Origin: an uncultured Stenotrophomonas sp.
GTDB taxonomy: Bacteria > Pseudomonadota > Gammaproteobacteria > Xanthomonadales > Xanthomonadaceae
DNA: 64,000 nucleotides
Assembly (NCBI RefSeq): GCF_945952405.1
Contig: NZ_CAMFIA010000008.1
Location: forward strand, 62,001 to 126,000
Direction: 5' to 3'
Of the stretch, positions 8,257 to 16,403 are shown in pieces (positions within the stretch are counted from its first letter, which is position 1; the number at the start of each line of letters is the position of its first letter). A program made the position numbers and the translations under genes. The notes below the pieces were generated by a model that saw nothing but the letters and a program-made list of their open reading frames with translations, was not told the DNA's origin and did no database searches.

Positions 8257-9642
8257 ATGCCGCGACCGGATGTCGCAGCCCGTGAGTGGGTGCAGGACGT
8301 GCTCGCGCACAACGGGCCGATCTACCTGCGCATCGTCAACTCGCTGGAACGCACGGTGCGCCGTGGTGGCCTCGCGCCTGGCCAGCGACTGCCCTCGCAG
8401 CGCGCGTTGGCGCAACAGCTCGGCATCGATCTCACTACGGTCACCCGCGCGTTTGATGAGGCACGCAAGCGCGGCCTGATCGAAGCACGCGGCCCACAAG
8501 GCAGCTTCATCGCTCCGCCCAAGGCCGGCTTCGAGCAGGTGGTGGACCTGAGCATGAATGTGCCGCCGGTGCCCGACGCCGATGCACTGGCCGAGACGCT
8601 GCGCCGCGGTGCCGCCGCCGTGCTTGCGCGCAGCAACGCACCGAACCTGATGACCTATCACCTGGGCGGCGGCAATCCGACCGACCGCCACGCAGCGGCG
8701 CGCTGGCTGCAGCCGATGCTGGGTGCGGTGGACGATGCCTGCCTGTTGCTGACCGAGGGCGCGCAGGTCGCGCTGGCCGCGATCCTGGTCAGCCAGGGCC
8801 GCGACGACGACGCCATCCTGTGCGATGCGCTGGTCTATCCGGGCCTGCTGCAGGCCGCTGCCGCGCTGGGCCGGCGCTTGCTGCCGGTGGACAGCGACGA
8901 ACACGGCATGTGTCCCGACGCACTGGCCCGGCTGGCACGCGCAAGTGGCGCGCGTCTGGTCTACCTCAACCCCACCTGCCAGAACCCGACCGCATTGACC
9001 CTGCCACTGCAGCGGCGGCAGGCCCTGGCACGCGTACTGGAAAGCGAAGGCCTGCTGGCGATCGAGGACGATCCGTACTGGCACCTGGCCGAGCAGCCGC
9101 CAACACCGCTGGCCACGCTGGCGCCGCGCCACGTGTTCTATGTGGCCACGCTGTCGAAGGTGATCAGCCCCGGCCTGCGCACCGCGTTCGTACGCTGCCC
9201 GGGTGCGGCGCACGCCGAGGCGATGACGGCGGCGCTGCGGGCAACGCGGTTGATGGGTCATCCGCTGGTCTCGGCACTGGCCAGCCAGCTGCTGCTGGAC
9301 GGCTCGGCGCAGTCGCTGCTGGCCCAGGTGCGCAGCGAAGCCCGCGAACGCATGCGCATGGCGCGCTATCTGCTGGCACCGTCGCTGCTGCAGCGCGCCG
9401 AAGGGTTGCATGCCTGGTGCCGGATACCGGCACCATGGACCGATGCCACCCTGGTACGCACCGCGCAACTGCAGGGGCTTGCGATTGCCCCCTCATCGGC
9501 GTTCTGCCCGCCGGGGGTGTCGCATCAGAGTGGCGTGCGCCTGTCGCTGGGGCTGGCGGCCGATCGCCGGCAGCTGGAGAGTGCGCTGCGGCGGATCGAC
9601 CGGTTGTTGCTGTCGGATGCGTTGCCGGCGATCGAGCGCTAG
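8257..9642 (+). CDS. Second MocR-family regulator
   Basis: A 461-residue GntR/aminotransferase fusion. The HTH reads IYLRIVNSLERTVRRGGLAP and LPSQRALAQQLGIDLTTVTR, very close to the first MocR protein. The PLP lysine is Lys301 in ATLSKVISPGLRTAF, and NPTCQNPTALTLPL matches the substrate loop. I start at 8257 (MPRPDVAAREW) because it gives the usual short leader before the HTH and leaves the 8181-8212 dyad in the promoter. The open frame extends to 8122 with low-complexity Ala-rich sequence that is unlikely to be protein. The two MocR genes are probably paralogues that bracket the genes they control. Confidence 0.88.
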   Translation: MPRPDVAAREWVQDVLAHNGPIYLRIVNSLERTVRRGGLAPGQRLPSQRALAQQLGIDLTTVTRAFDEARKRGLIEARGPQGSFIAPPKAGFEQVVDLSMNVPPVPDADALAETLRRGAAAVLARSNAPNLMTYHLGGGNPTDRHAAARWLQPMLGAVDDACLLLTEGAQVALAAILVSQGRDDDAILCDALVYPGLLQAAAALGRRLLPVDSDEHGMCPDALARLARASGARLVYLNPTCQNPTALTLPLQRRQALARVLESEGLLAIEDDPYWHLAEQPPTPLATLAPRHVFYVATLSKVISPGLRTAFVRCPGAAHAEAMTAALRATRLMGHPLVSALASQLLLDGSAQSLLAQVRSEARERMRMARYLLAPSLLQRAEGLHAWCRIPAPWTDATLVRTAQLQGLAIAPSSAFCPPGVSHQSGVRLSLGLAADRRQLESALRRIDRLLLSDALPAIER

Positions 9643-9645
9643 GCG

Positions 9646-9711
9646 GTAGTGCCGGCCGCTGGCCGGCAATGGCATGCACAGATCATGAGGGTGCCGACCA
9701 ACGGTCGGCAC
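9646..9711. repeat. SMAG-type palindrome plus second REP-like palindrome
   Basis: 9646-9668 is GTAG followed by TGCCGGCC-gct-GGCCGGCA, the classic layout of a Stenotrophomonas GTAG-headed REP. 9691-9711 is the 21-bp palindrome also found at 851-871. A half copy (TGGTCGGCACCCACC) follows at about 9720. They separate convergent genes, where such elements stabilise or terminate transcripts. Confidence 0.75.
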
Positions 9712-9748
9712 CCACCAGATTGGTCGGCACCCACCAGACCGGCGGCGA

Positions 9749-11053
9749 TCAGGCCAACGCCGCCAGCGCCGTCACCAACGCATCCATCTGTTCCGGCCGG
9801 GTGAACACCGACGGCGTCACCCGCACGCACGCCCCCGACTCCAACCCGTCGCGATGGGTGGTGAACACCCGATGTTCATCCAGCAGGCGCTTCTGCAACG
9901 CGATGTTGTCCGCCACGCTGGCCCGTCCACGCAGGCGCACGCTGGCCAGCGCACTGGCCAGCGCCGGATCCGGCGAAGACAGTACTTCGATATGCGCCAT
10001 CTGCCGCGCCGGTGCCGTCCAGCGCTCGCGCAGGTAGCGCAGCCGCGCCTGCTTGTTGGCCACACCGATGCGCTGGTGCAGGGCAATCGCTTCGGGCAGG
10101 GCCAGGTAGGCCGCGAAGTTCACCGTGCCGGTATGCACGCGGCTGCCCACGCGACCGTCATCGGCCTCGCCCATGTAGGGGTCAAGATCGCTCACGCGGC
10201 CCCTGCGCACGTACATCGCGCCCACCCCGACCGGCGCGCCGATCCACTTGTGCAGGTTGATGCCGACGAAGTCGGCCTTGAGCTGTGGCACCACATAGTC
10301 GATCTGGCCAAAGCCATGTGCCGCATCGACGATCACATCGATACCGCGGGCGCGGGCCCGCTCGGCGATCTCCGCCACCGGCAGCACCAGGCCATGACGA
10401 TGACTGACCTGGGTCAGCAGCACCAGCTTCAGGCGTGGCAGCCGCGCGAAGGCCGCCTCGTAGGCCTGCAGGATCTGCGCAGTGTCCGGCACCGCGGGCA
10501 GCGCGATACGCTCCACCTGCGCCCCCCGGCGCTGCTGCAGCCAGCGCATTGCGCCGATCATGCTGTCGTAGTCGATATCCGCGTACAACACCTGGTCACC
10601 GGGCTGCAGGCGGTTGTAGCCGCCGATCAGCGCCAGCATCGCTTCGGTGGCGCCGCGGGTCAGTGCGATCTCATCGGCGCCCACGCCCAGCAGCGTCGCC
10701 ACCTGCTGCTGCACCGCCATGTACTGCGCCGGGAACTCACGACGGCCGTACCAGGCGTTGCCACGATTCACCTCGGCGGTATGGCGCTGGTAGCTGGCCA
10801 GCGTTTCGCGGCCCATCGCGCCCCAGTAGCCGTTCTCCAGATGGTTCACCTCACCGGTGATATCGAAGTGGCTGGCCACCGCGGACCAGTACGTCTCATC
10901 GCGGGCGAGCACATCCGGCGCCGCGGAAGAAGTGGGAATGTCCATTGGCGCAGCGTAGCGCGCGGCCGCCGGAGCAGCCAGCGTATCCAGGCCGGACGCG
11001 ACGGCCGGCAGCAGTACGCCGGCACGCAGCAGGGAGCGGCGGTTGCGGTCCAT
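9749..11053 (-). CDS. Tat-exported class V aminotransferase-like PLP enzyme
   Basis: A 434-residue protein. The N-terminus has a twin-arginine signal (RNRRSLLRAGVLLPAVASG), so the folded PLP enzyme is sent to the periplasm. The rest is a class V aminotransferase/cysteine desulfurase fold of the isopenicillin-N-epimerase-like type. The PLP aspartate is in DVIVDAAHGFGQID, and the lysine is Lys269 in GINLHKWIGAPVG. I chose the start at 11053 because its ATG overlaps the stop of the TonB receptor upstream by one base; the longer open frame (to 12061) is a shadow of that receptor. The substrate is unknown. Coupling to a receptor suggests processing of an imported amine or peptide. Confidence 0.85.
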   Translation of the reverse strand: MDRNRRSLLRAGVLLPAVASGLDTLAAPAAARYAAPMDIPTSSAAPDVLARDETYWSAVASHFDITGEVNHLENGYWGAMGRETLASYQRHTAEVNRGNAWYGRREFPAQYMAVQQQVATLLGVGADEIALTRGATEAMLALIGGYNRLQPGDQVLYADIDYDSMIGAMRWLQQRRGAQVERIALPAVPDTAQILQAYEAAFARLPRLKLVLLTQVSHRHGLVLPVAEIAERARARGIDVIVDAAHGFGQIDYVVPQLKADFVGINLHKWIGAPVGVGAMYVRRGRVSDLDPYMGEADDGRVGSRVHTGTVNFAAYLALPEAIALHQRIGVANKQARLRYLRERWTAPARQMAHIEVLSSPDPALASALASVRLRGRASVADNIALQKRLLDEHRVFTTHRDGLESGACVRVTPSVFTRPEQMDALVTALAALA

Positions 11054-13476
11054 CAGAAGCTCAACCGGTACTGCGCGTACAGGTTGGCACCGTCGGTGTC
11101 GTACGGAGCGTTGCGCGAGTAGACCAGGCCACGACTGGCCTGGAAGGTGGCCTCGTCCGGGTAGCGGTCGAACACATTGTCCGCGCCGACGCGCAGGCTG
11201 TGGTGCTCGTTGATGCGGTAGCCCACGGCCAGGTCGAGGAAGCTCATCGCGCCGAAGCGCTGGTAGATGTCTCCCGCTGCATTGCCGCTGGAATCGGTCC
11301 AGGCACCGTAGTAGCGCATCCGCGCCATCAGCGACCAGGCGCCCACATCCCAGCTGCCGGTGAGGCTGCCCTTGTGCTCCGGCAGGCGGTCTTCGAACAG
11401 CACGCGCTGGGTTTCGTTGGTGGCCACCGACGTGCTGCCGTTGTCGACGCGGGTGCGGTTGTAGTTGTAGGCCAGGGTCAGCGTCATGCGGCCGGCGCCG
11501 AGCTCGCGCAGGTAGTTGCCGACCACATCCACGCCGGTGGTGGTGGTGTCGAAGTCGTTGGTGAAGTAGTTCACCGAGGTATAGCCCAGCGGATTCGGCG
11601 TGCCGCGCGGAATGGCGAAGCTGGCGGACTGGCTGAAGCGGTCGGTGAGCTTGATCTGGTAGAGGTCCACCGAACCGGACAGGCCCAGGTCGGTACGCCA
11701 GGTCAGGCCCAGCGAGGCGGTGCGCGATTCCTCCGGCTTCAGCGGCTTGGCACCGAGCAGTTGCGCCAGCGGGTCGTTCGGCGACAGGCGGCCGCTGGTG
11801 AAGATCTGCAGCGTGCGCGTGTCCAGGCCCTGGGTGGTGCTGGTGGTATTGAGCTGCGCGGGCGTCGGCGCGCGGAAGCCGCTGGACACGGTACCGCGCA
11901 GGGCCACGTCCGGGGTGATCGCAAAGCGCGCCGAGAGCTTGCCATCCAGCGTGCTGCCGAAGCTGGAGAAGTCCTCGTAGCGGCTGGCCGCACCGATGCT
12001 CCAGCGCTCGCCGAGCGGTACTTCCATATCCACGTAGGCCGCTTTGCTGCGCTGGCTCCACTGCCCGGCCTGGCTGGCCGAGAAGCCCGGCGCGCCGTTT
12101 GAATTGGCCTCCAGGCCAGCAGCGGCACCCGGTCCCACTGCGTACGAGGCCGGATCACCGGCGCGCACCTGGTAGGTTTCCTGGCGGAACTCACCACCGA
12201 AGGCAACGTTGATCGGCTTGGACAGTGCAGCCACGTCCCACTCGTAGTTGAAGTCGGCGTTGGCGTTCTTCTCGGTCTGGGTCAGCCGGCCGAGGTCGAA
12301 CGCGGTCGGGCTGGCCGGACCCAGCGAGGCATTGATGGAGTTCTTCAGGCTGTAGTCGATGGCATTGCGGCCATACGACGCACTGAGATCCCAGCGCAGC
12401 TTCGGCGTGATCTCGCCACGCAGCCCGCCGACCAGCTGCAGGTCGTTCTGTGTATTGCCGTACTGCGGGCTGAAGCCCACCGGGTACAACGAGCGCAGGT
12501 TCCAGCCGGGGAAGATCGCAGTGGTGCGGTAGGCTCCGGTGGTGGTATCCGGGTTGCGCCAGTTGAAGTCGCTGACACCCTCGCTGTGGCTGTACAGGCC
12601 GAACGCATAGAGCTCCAGCGTATCGCTGGCGTTGGCCTTCACGTTGAAGCCGACACGGCGGCTCTCCAGGTCCGGCTGGCCCCAACGCTGCACCGGATCG
12701 GGCACCTGCAGGTCCGGATGTGCGGCCTGGAAGGCGATGGCATCCGGGCGCTGGCGGGTACGCGAGGTGGCATTGGAGTTGGACGACTCGGCGAACAGCA
12801 CCAGGCTGCCGTAGTCCCCCAGCGACCAGCCGGTGCGCGCACTGAAATCACGCGACGCACCGTCGCCCTGCGCGTACTGCGAGTACCCCGCGGTGATCTC
12901 GCTACCCGGGCCGTCCTCGAGAATGATGTTGATGACACCGGCGATGGCATCCGAGCCGTACTGCGCTGATGCGCCGTCGCGCAGCACTTCGATGCGCTTG
13001 ATCGCGCTGGTCGGAATCTGCGCCAGGTCGGCGGCCTGTGCGCCGCGGTTGCCCAGCAGCGCGCTGCGGTGGAAGCGACGGCCGTTGACGAGCACCAGGG
13101 TCTGGTCCGGCGACAGGCCGCGCAGCGTGGCCGGGCGCACGAACACCTGGCCATCCGCCATCGGCAGCCGCTGCACCACGAACGACGGCACCAGCTGTGC
13201 CAGTACGTCCTTCAGGTCGGTGGACTCGACCGACCTGATGTCTTCCTTGCTGAAGACATCCACCGGTGCCAGCGTTTCGAACTGGGTGCGGTTGGAGGCG
13301 CGGGTGCCGGTGACCAGCATCGCATCAAGCTGGGTCGGCGCCGCGTGGCGGCTGCCGGAGGCATCGACCGCGTCAGCCTCCGCTGCGATCGCGCCTCCTG
13401 CGCTGGCCATGGAAAGGGCGAGGAGGATGGAACGCGAAAGCTTCGAACGATGCACGGCAGGGCTCCGGAAGGGCAC
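11053..13476 (-). CDS. TonB-dependent outer-membrane receptor
   Basis: A 807-residue protein. Signal peptide with cleavage near residue 31, plug domain about 55-170 (LDAMLVTGTRASNRTQFE, LRGLSPDQTLVLVNGRRFH, RIEVLRDGASAQYGSDAIAG), then a 22-strand barrel ending YAQYRLSF with the C-terminal aromatic needed for Bam insertion. The plug resembles the large Xanthomonadaceae receptor group with no obvious siderophore marker. It overlaps the exported PLP enzyme by one base, so the two form a transcription unit. The ligand is unknown. The AraC-type regulator at 13732 is divergent and may control it. Confidence 0.92.
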   Translation of the reverse strand: MPFRSPAVHRSKLSRSILLALSMASAGGAIAAEADAVDASGSRHAAPTQLDAMLVTGTRASNRTQFETLAPVDVFSKEDIRSVESTDLKDVLAQLVPSFVVQRLPMADGQVFVRPATLRGLSPDQTLVLVNGRRFHRSALLGNRGAQAADLAQIPTSAIKRIEVLRDGASAQYGSDAIAGVINIILEDGPGSEITAGYSQYAQGDGASRDFSARTGWSLGDYGSLVLFAESSNSNATSRTRQRPDAIAFQAAHPDLQVPDPVQRWGQPDLESRRVGFNVKANASDTLELYAFGLYSHSEGVSDFNWRNPDTTTGAYRTTAIFPGWNLRSLYPVGFSPQYGNTQNDLQLVGGLRGEITPKLRWDLSASYGRNAIDYSLKNSINASLGPASPTAFDLGRLTQTEKNANADFNYEWDVAALSKPINVAFGGEFRQETYQVRAGDPASYAVGPGAAAGLEANSNGAPGFSASQAGQWSQRSKAAYVDMEVPLGERWSIGAASRYEDFSSFGSTLDGKLSARFAITPDVALRGTVSSGFRAPTPAQLNTTSTTQGLDTRTLQIFTSGRLSPNDPLAQLLGAKPLKPEESRTASLGLTWRTDLGLSGSVDLYQIKLTDRFSQSASFAIPRGTPNPLGYTSVNYFTNDFDTTTTGVDVVGNYLRELGAGRMTLTLAYNYNRTRVDNGSTSVATNETQRVLFEDRLPEHKGSLTGSWDVGAWSLMARMRYYGAWTDSSGNAAGDIYQRFGAMSFLDLAVGYRINEHHSLRVGADNVFDRYPDEATFQASRGLVYSRNAPYDTDGANLYAQYRLSF

Positions 13477-13596
13477 GACAGGGCCAGCACCTGCTCGGAC
13501 ACATCAGGCCTGGACAAGGCGCGCAGTCTCGGCGCGCTCTGTGAAGAAGGCATGACGTCGGCACGACAGCTTGATGTGCGCGTGCGCGCATACGCG

Positions 13597-13618
13597 GTAG
13601 ATCCACGCCAGGCGTGGC
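13597..13618. repeat. GTAG-headed palindrome, imperfect copy
   Basis: GTAG followed by ATCCACGC-cag-GCGTGG. A perfect relative (GTAG, ATCCACGC-cat-GCGTGGAT) is at 63097-63119. It lies in the gap between the receptor and the AraC gene, where I see no other gene. Confidence 0.55.
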
Positions 13619-13731
13619 TGAGCGGGCTGCCGGGCCACCAGCCGACGCAAAGCGCTGGCAGCGCAAGAACTGCTAAACGCTGCACCCGCCGATCCGCTAC
13701 TGTGCCCGGCAATGGATTCCGGAACAGCAGC

Positions 13732-14559
13732 ATGAGCGCGGCAGGCAAGGCCTTGTGGTACATCGAAACCCACGCAGAGTCGCCACTGGCGCTGGCCGAT
13801 ATCGCCGCCGCGGCCGGGCTTTCGCCGTTCCACCTGTCACGCCTGTTCCAGGCGCGCACCGGAACGTCGGTGATGCGCTACCTGCGCGGCCGGCGCCTGA
13901 CCGCAGCCGCACAGCGGCTTGCCGAGGGTGCAGGCGACATCCTGCAGGTTGCGCTGGGCGCGGGCTACACCACCCATGCCGCGTTCACCCGCGCCTTCTG
14001 CGAACAGTTCGGGCAGACCCCGGAACGGGTCCGCGAGCACGGCACCCGTGGGCTGGCACTGGTGCAGGCGATCCGGGTAGACGATGCGCCTACCGCCTGC
14101 ACCGAAGCACCACGGCTGCTCGATACGCCCGCCTTCCAGCTGGCCGGCATCGGCATGCGCCATACCCGCACCAGCGGTGGCGCCATACCGGGACAGTGGG
14201 CCCAACTCAACCGCGAATGGCCCGCCCCGGCGCCGATCAGTTTCGGCGTCTGCTGCAACAGCGATGACGACGGTGGCTTTGATTACATCGCCGCCTTGCC
14301 CGCCGCTTCGCTGCCGACCCTGCCCGCGCACTGGCAACGGCTGGAGGTTCCGGCGCGGCGCTACCTGGTGGCCTGGCACGGCGGGCATATCTCGACCATC
14401 CGCTCGACCTGGTTCTGGCTGCTGGACCACTACCTGCCCGGTTCCGGTCTCGGCCTGGCCGATGCACCGGACCTGGAACGCTACGACACGCGTTTCGATG
14501 AGCACACCGGCAACGGCGGCGTGGAGATCTGGTTGCCGGTGGACGAACGCCCGCGCTGA
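13732..14559 (+). CDS. AraC-family regulator with GyrI-like effector domain
   Basis: A 275-residue protein. Residues 1-105 are the AraC HTH pair (LALADIAAAAGLSPFHLSRL, LQVALGAGYTTHAAFTRAF, QFGQTPERVRE). Residues about 120-270 are a GyrI/SOUL-like small-molecule domain (FQLAGIGMRHTR, RYLVAWHGGHISTI, DHYLPGSGLGLAD, GGVEIWLPV). This is the Rob/SbmC arrangement. I chose the ATG at 13732, as sequence upstream reads across the promoter and the receptor start. It is followed 13 bp later by a hydrolase gene, likely in the same operon. The effector is unknown. Confidence 0.88.
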   Translation: MSAAGKALWYIETHAESPLALADIAAAAGLSPFHLSRLFQARTGTSVMRYLRGRRLTAAAQRLAEGAGDILQVALGAGYTTHAAFTRAFCEQFGQTPERVREHGTRGLALVQAIRVDDAPTACTEAPRLLDTPAFQLAGIGMRHTRTSGGAIPGQWAQLNREWPAPAPISFGVCCNSDDDGGFDYIAALPAASLPTLPAHWQRLEVPARRYLVAWHGGHISTIRSTWFWLLDHYLPGSGLGLADAPDLERYDTRFDEHTGNGGVEIWLPVDERPR

Positions 14560-14572
14560 CATGGAGTTGAAC

Positions 14573-15652
14573 ATGCACCTGCCCGCCGCCGTGCTGGGAT
14601 TGATCCTGATGGCCTGCAGCGTGATCGCCAACGCCGGCGGTACCGGGGTGGCCGGCGAGCGCCACGGCACCACCACGCTGGCCAGCGCTGCGGTGCGCGA
14701 CGCGCAGCAGCGCGACACCCTGCGCTATACGGTGTGGTACCCGGCGCCCGCAGGCAGCGACGAAACCGCGCTGGTGATCGGCCCGCCCGATGCGCCCCTG
14801 TTCGAGGTCGGCCGCGCGGCGATGGATGCCCCGATTGCCGGCGGTCGCCTGCCAACGCTGCTGCTCTCGCACGGCAACGGCGGCAGCGCGCGCATGATGG
14901 GCTGGCTGGGTACGGGGTTGGCGCGGGCCGGCTACCTGGTGATCGCGGTCGATCATCCCGGCAACAATGGTGCCGATCCGATGACCCTGCCCGGCAGCGT
15001 ACTGAGCTGGCTGCGTGCCGACGATCTGCGTGCCGCGCTGGCGGCGGTGCAGGCCGACCCGGCGTTCGCTGCGCACATCGATCCTGAGCGGCTGGGCGTG
15101 GCTGGGTTCTCGGCCGGCGGCTACACCGCATTGCTGGCGGCCGGCGCACGGCCCGACCTGCAGCGGCTGCTGGCGTTCTGCGGCGCACATCCGGATGACG
15201 GCGTATGCCGGCCCCAGCAGGAAGCCGCCACGCATACGATGGATGCCCGCCTCGCTGCCGCCGCGTCACCCGCGCTGGCGCCGTGGGTCCAGCATGCCAA
15301 CGATCCGCGCGCGATTCCCGGCGTGCGCGCGGTGTTCCTGCTGGCCCCGGCCATCGTGCAGGCCTTCCCACCCGGGCAACTGGCGGCGCTGCGGCAGCCG
15401 GTGTCGATCATGCTGGGCGAGGCGGATACGGTTGCACCACCGCAGAGCAATGGCGAGGCCGCGCAGGCGTCGATTGCAGGCGCCGAACTGCAGCGCCTGC
15501 CAGGAGTGGGTCACTACGACTTCCTCTCCGCCTGTGCACCCGCAGGCCTGCGACAGCTGCCGGCGCTGTGCGCCACCGCGGTGCCGAAGGCCGACACCCA
15601 GCGGCAGGCGCTGGAAACCGCCGTGCGCTTCTTCGGCCAGTCCCTGCGCTAG
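14573..15652 (+). CDS. Exported alpha/beta hydrolase (dienelactone-hydrolase-like)
   Basis: A 359-residue protein with a Sec signal (LPAAVLGLILMACSVIANAG). The fold is shown by LLSHGNGGSARMM (oxyanion region), the nucleophile elbow GFSAGGYTA (Ser180), SIMLGEADTVAPP (acid region) and PGVGHYDF (catalytic His). Several Cys pairs near the C-terminus fit a periplasmic location. I chose the ATG at 14573 because GGAG lies 6 nt upstream; an in-frame ATG at 14561 is the alternative. It resembles predicted dienelactone hydrolases and lipases; the substrate is unknown. Confidence 0.83.
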   Translation: MHLPAAVLGLILMACSVIANAGGTGVAGERHGTTTLASAAVRDAQQRDTLRYTVWYPAPAGSDETALVIGPPDAPLFEVGRAAMDAPIAGGRLPTLLLSHGNGGSARMMGWLGTGLARAGYLVIAVDHPGNNGADPMTLPGSVLSWLRADDLRAALAAVQADPAFAAHIDPERLGVAGFSAGGYTALLAAGARPDLQRLLAFCGAHPDDGVCRPQQEAATHTMDARLAAAASPALAPWVQHANDPRAIPGVRAVFLLAPAIVQAFPPGQLAALRQPVSIMLGEADTVAPPQSNGEAAQASIAGAELQRLPGVGHYDFLSACAPAGLRQLPALCATAVPKADTQRQALETAVRFFGQSLR

Positions 15653-15706
15653 TGGCTCCCGCGCATCGCCCGGCGCTACAGTGGGCATGTCGATGGAGGA
15701 TCATTC

Positions 15707-16378
15707 ATGCGCCTGCTTCATCTCGTCCTGCCGGTATCCGATGTGGCCACCGCCGCGGCCTACTTCCACGACGTGCTGCAGCTGCGCGTGGTCGGCAATC
15801 ACGTGCACATCGGCTGGAGCACGATCGAACTGCAACCGGCGGGGGATCAACCGGTCGGCGGCGTGCACCTGGCCTTCAACGTGCCGGACAACCGCTTCGG
15901 CGAGGCCATCACCTGGTTGCGCGAGCGCACACCGCTGCAGCGCAATCCTGCAGGGCTGGACTACTTCGCGCTGGAAAGCAGCTGGCAATCGCAGTCGGTG
16001 TACTTCACCGGTCCCGACGGCCTGATCCTGGAGCTGATCGGCCGCCGACGCCTGCCGCACGGCAGCCACCCGGGCCGGTTCCATGGCAGCGAACTGACCT
16101 GCCTGAGTGAAGTCGGCTTGCCCAGCCATGATGTCGACAGCGTGCGCGCTCAGTCACAGCAACAGTTCGGCCTGCAGCCGATCAGCCCACCCTCGCCGCA
16201 GTTCGCCCCAATGGGCGACGACGAGGGCCTGCTGATCGTGGTTGCGGCGGATCGACGCTGGTTCCCCGAGCAGAAGGATTTGCCGAACGCGCAGGGCCTG
16301 CAGCTGCAGGTGGGCGGCGTGGCGGGCGCCGGCGAGCTCCGCGACGATGCGCTGGGCTGGCGGGTCGTCGCGATCTGA
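15707..16378 (+). CDS. VOC-superfamily (glyoxalase-like) protein
   Basis: A 223-residue protein starting MRLLHLVLPVSDVATAAAYF, a typical vicinal-oxygen-chelate opening with the metal His of the first strand. A second beta-alpha-beta unit begins near residue 120 (LTCLSEVGLPSHDVDSVRAQ). GGAGG is 8-9 nt before the ATG. The family includes glyoxalases, dioxygenases and antibiotic-binding proteins; nothing here singles out one. It stands between a hydrolase on the same strand and a convergent peptidase. Confidence 0.82.
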   Translation: MRLLHLVLPVSDVATAAAYFHDVLQLRVVGNHVHIGWSTIELQPAGDQPVGGVHLAFNVPDNRFGEAITWLRERTPLQRNPAGLDYFALESSWQSQSVYFTGPDGLILELIGRRRLPHGSHPGRFHGSELTCLSEVGLPSHDVDSVRAQSQQQFGLQPISPPSPQFAPMGDDEGLLIVVAADRRWFPEQKDLPNAQGLQLQVGGVAGAGELRDDALGWRVVAI

Positions 16379-16403
16379 GCCCGCGGCGCAGGCCTGACGC
16401 ACG

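Noticed and set aside
6001-9468. Long minus-strand frames opposite both mocR genes (651 and 446 codons)
   Set aside because: Antisense shadows; both regulators have full domain signatures on the plus strand.
9749-12061. Class V aminotransferase frame extended to 770 codons
   Set aside because: The extra N-terminal part lies inside the TonB receptor in another frame; the Tat signal marks the real start at 11053.
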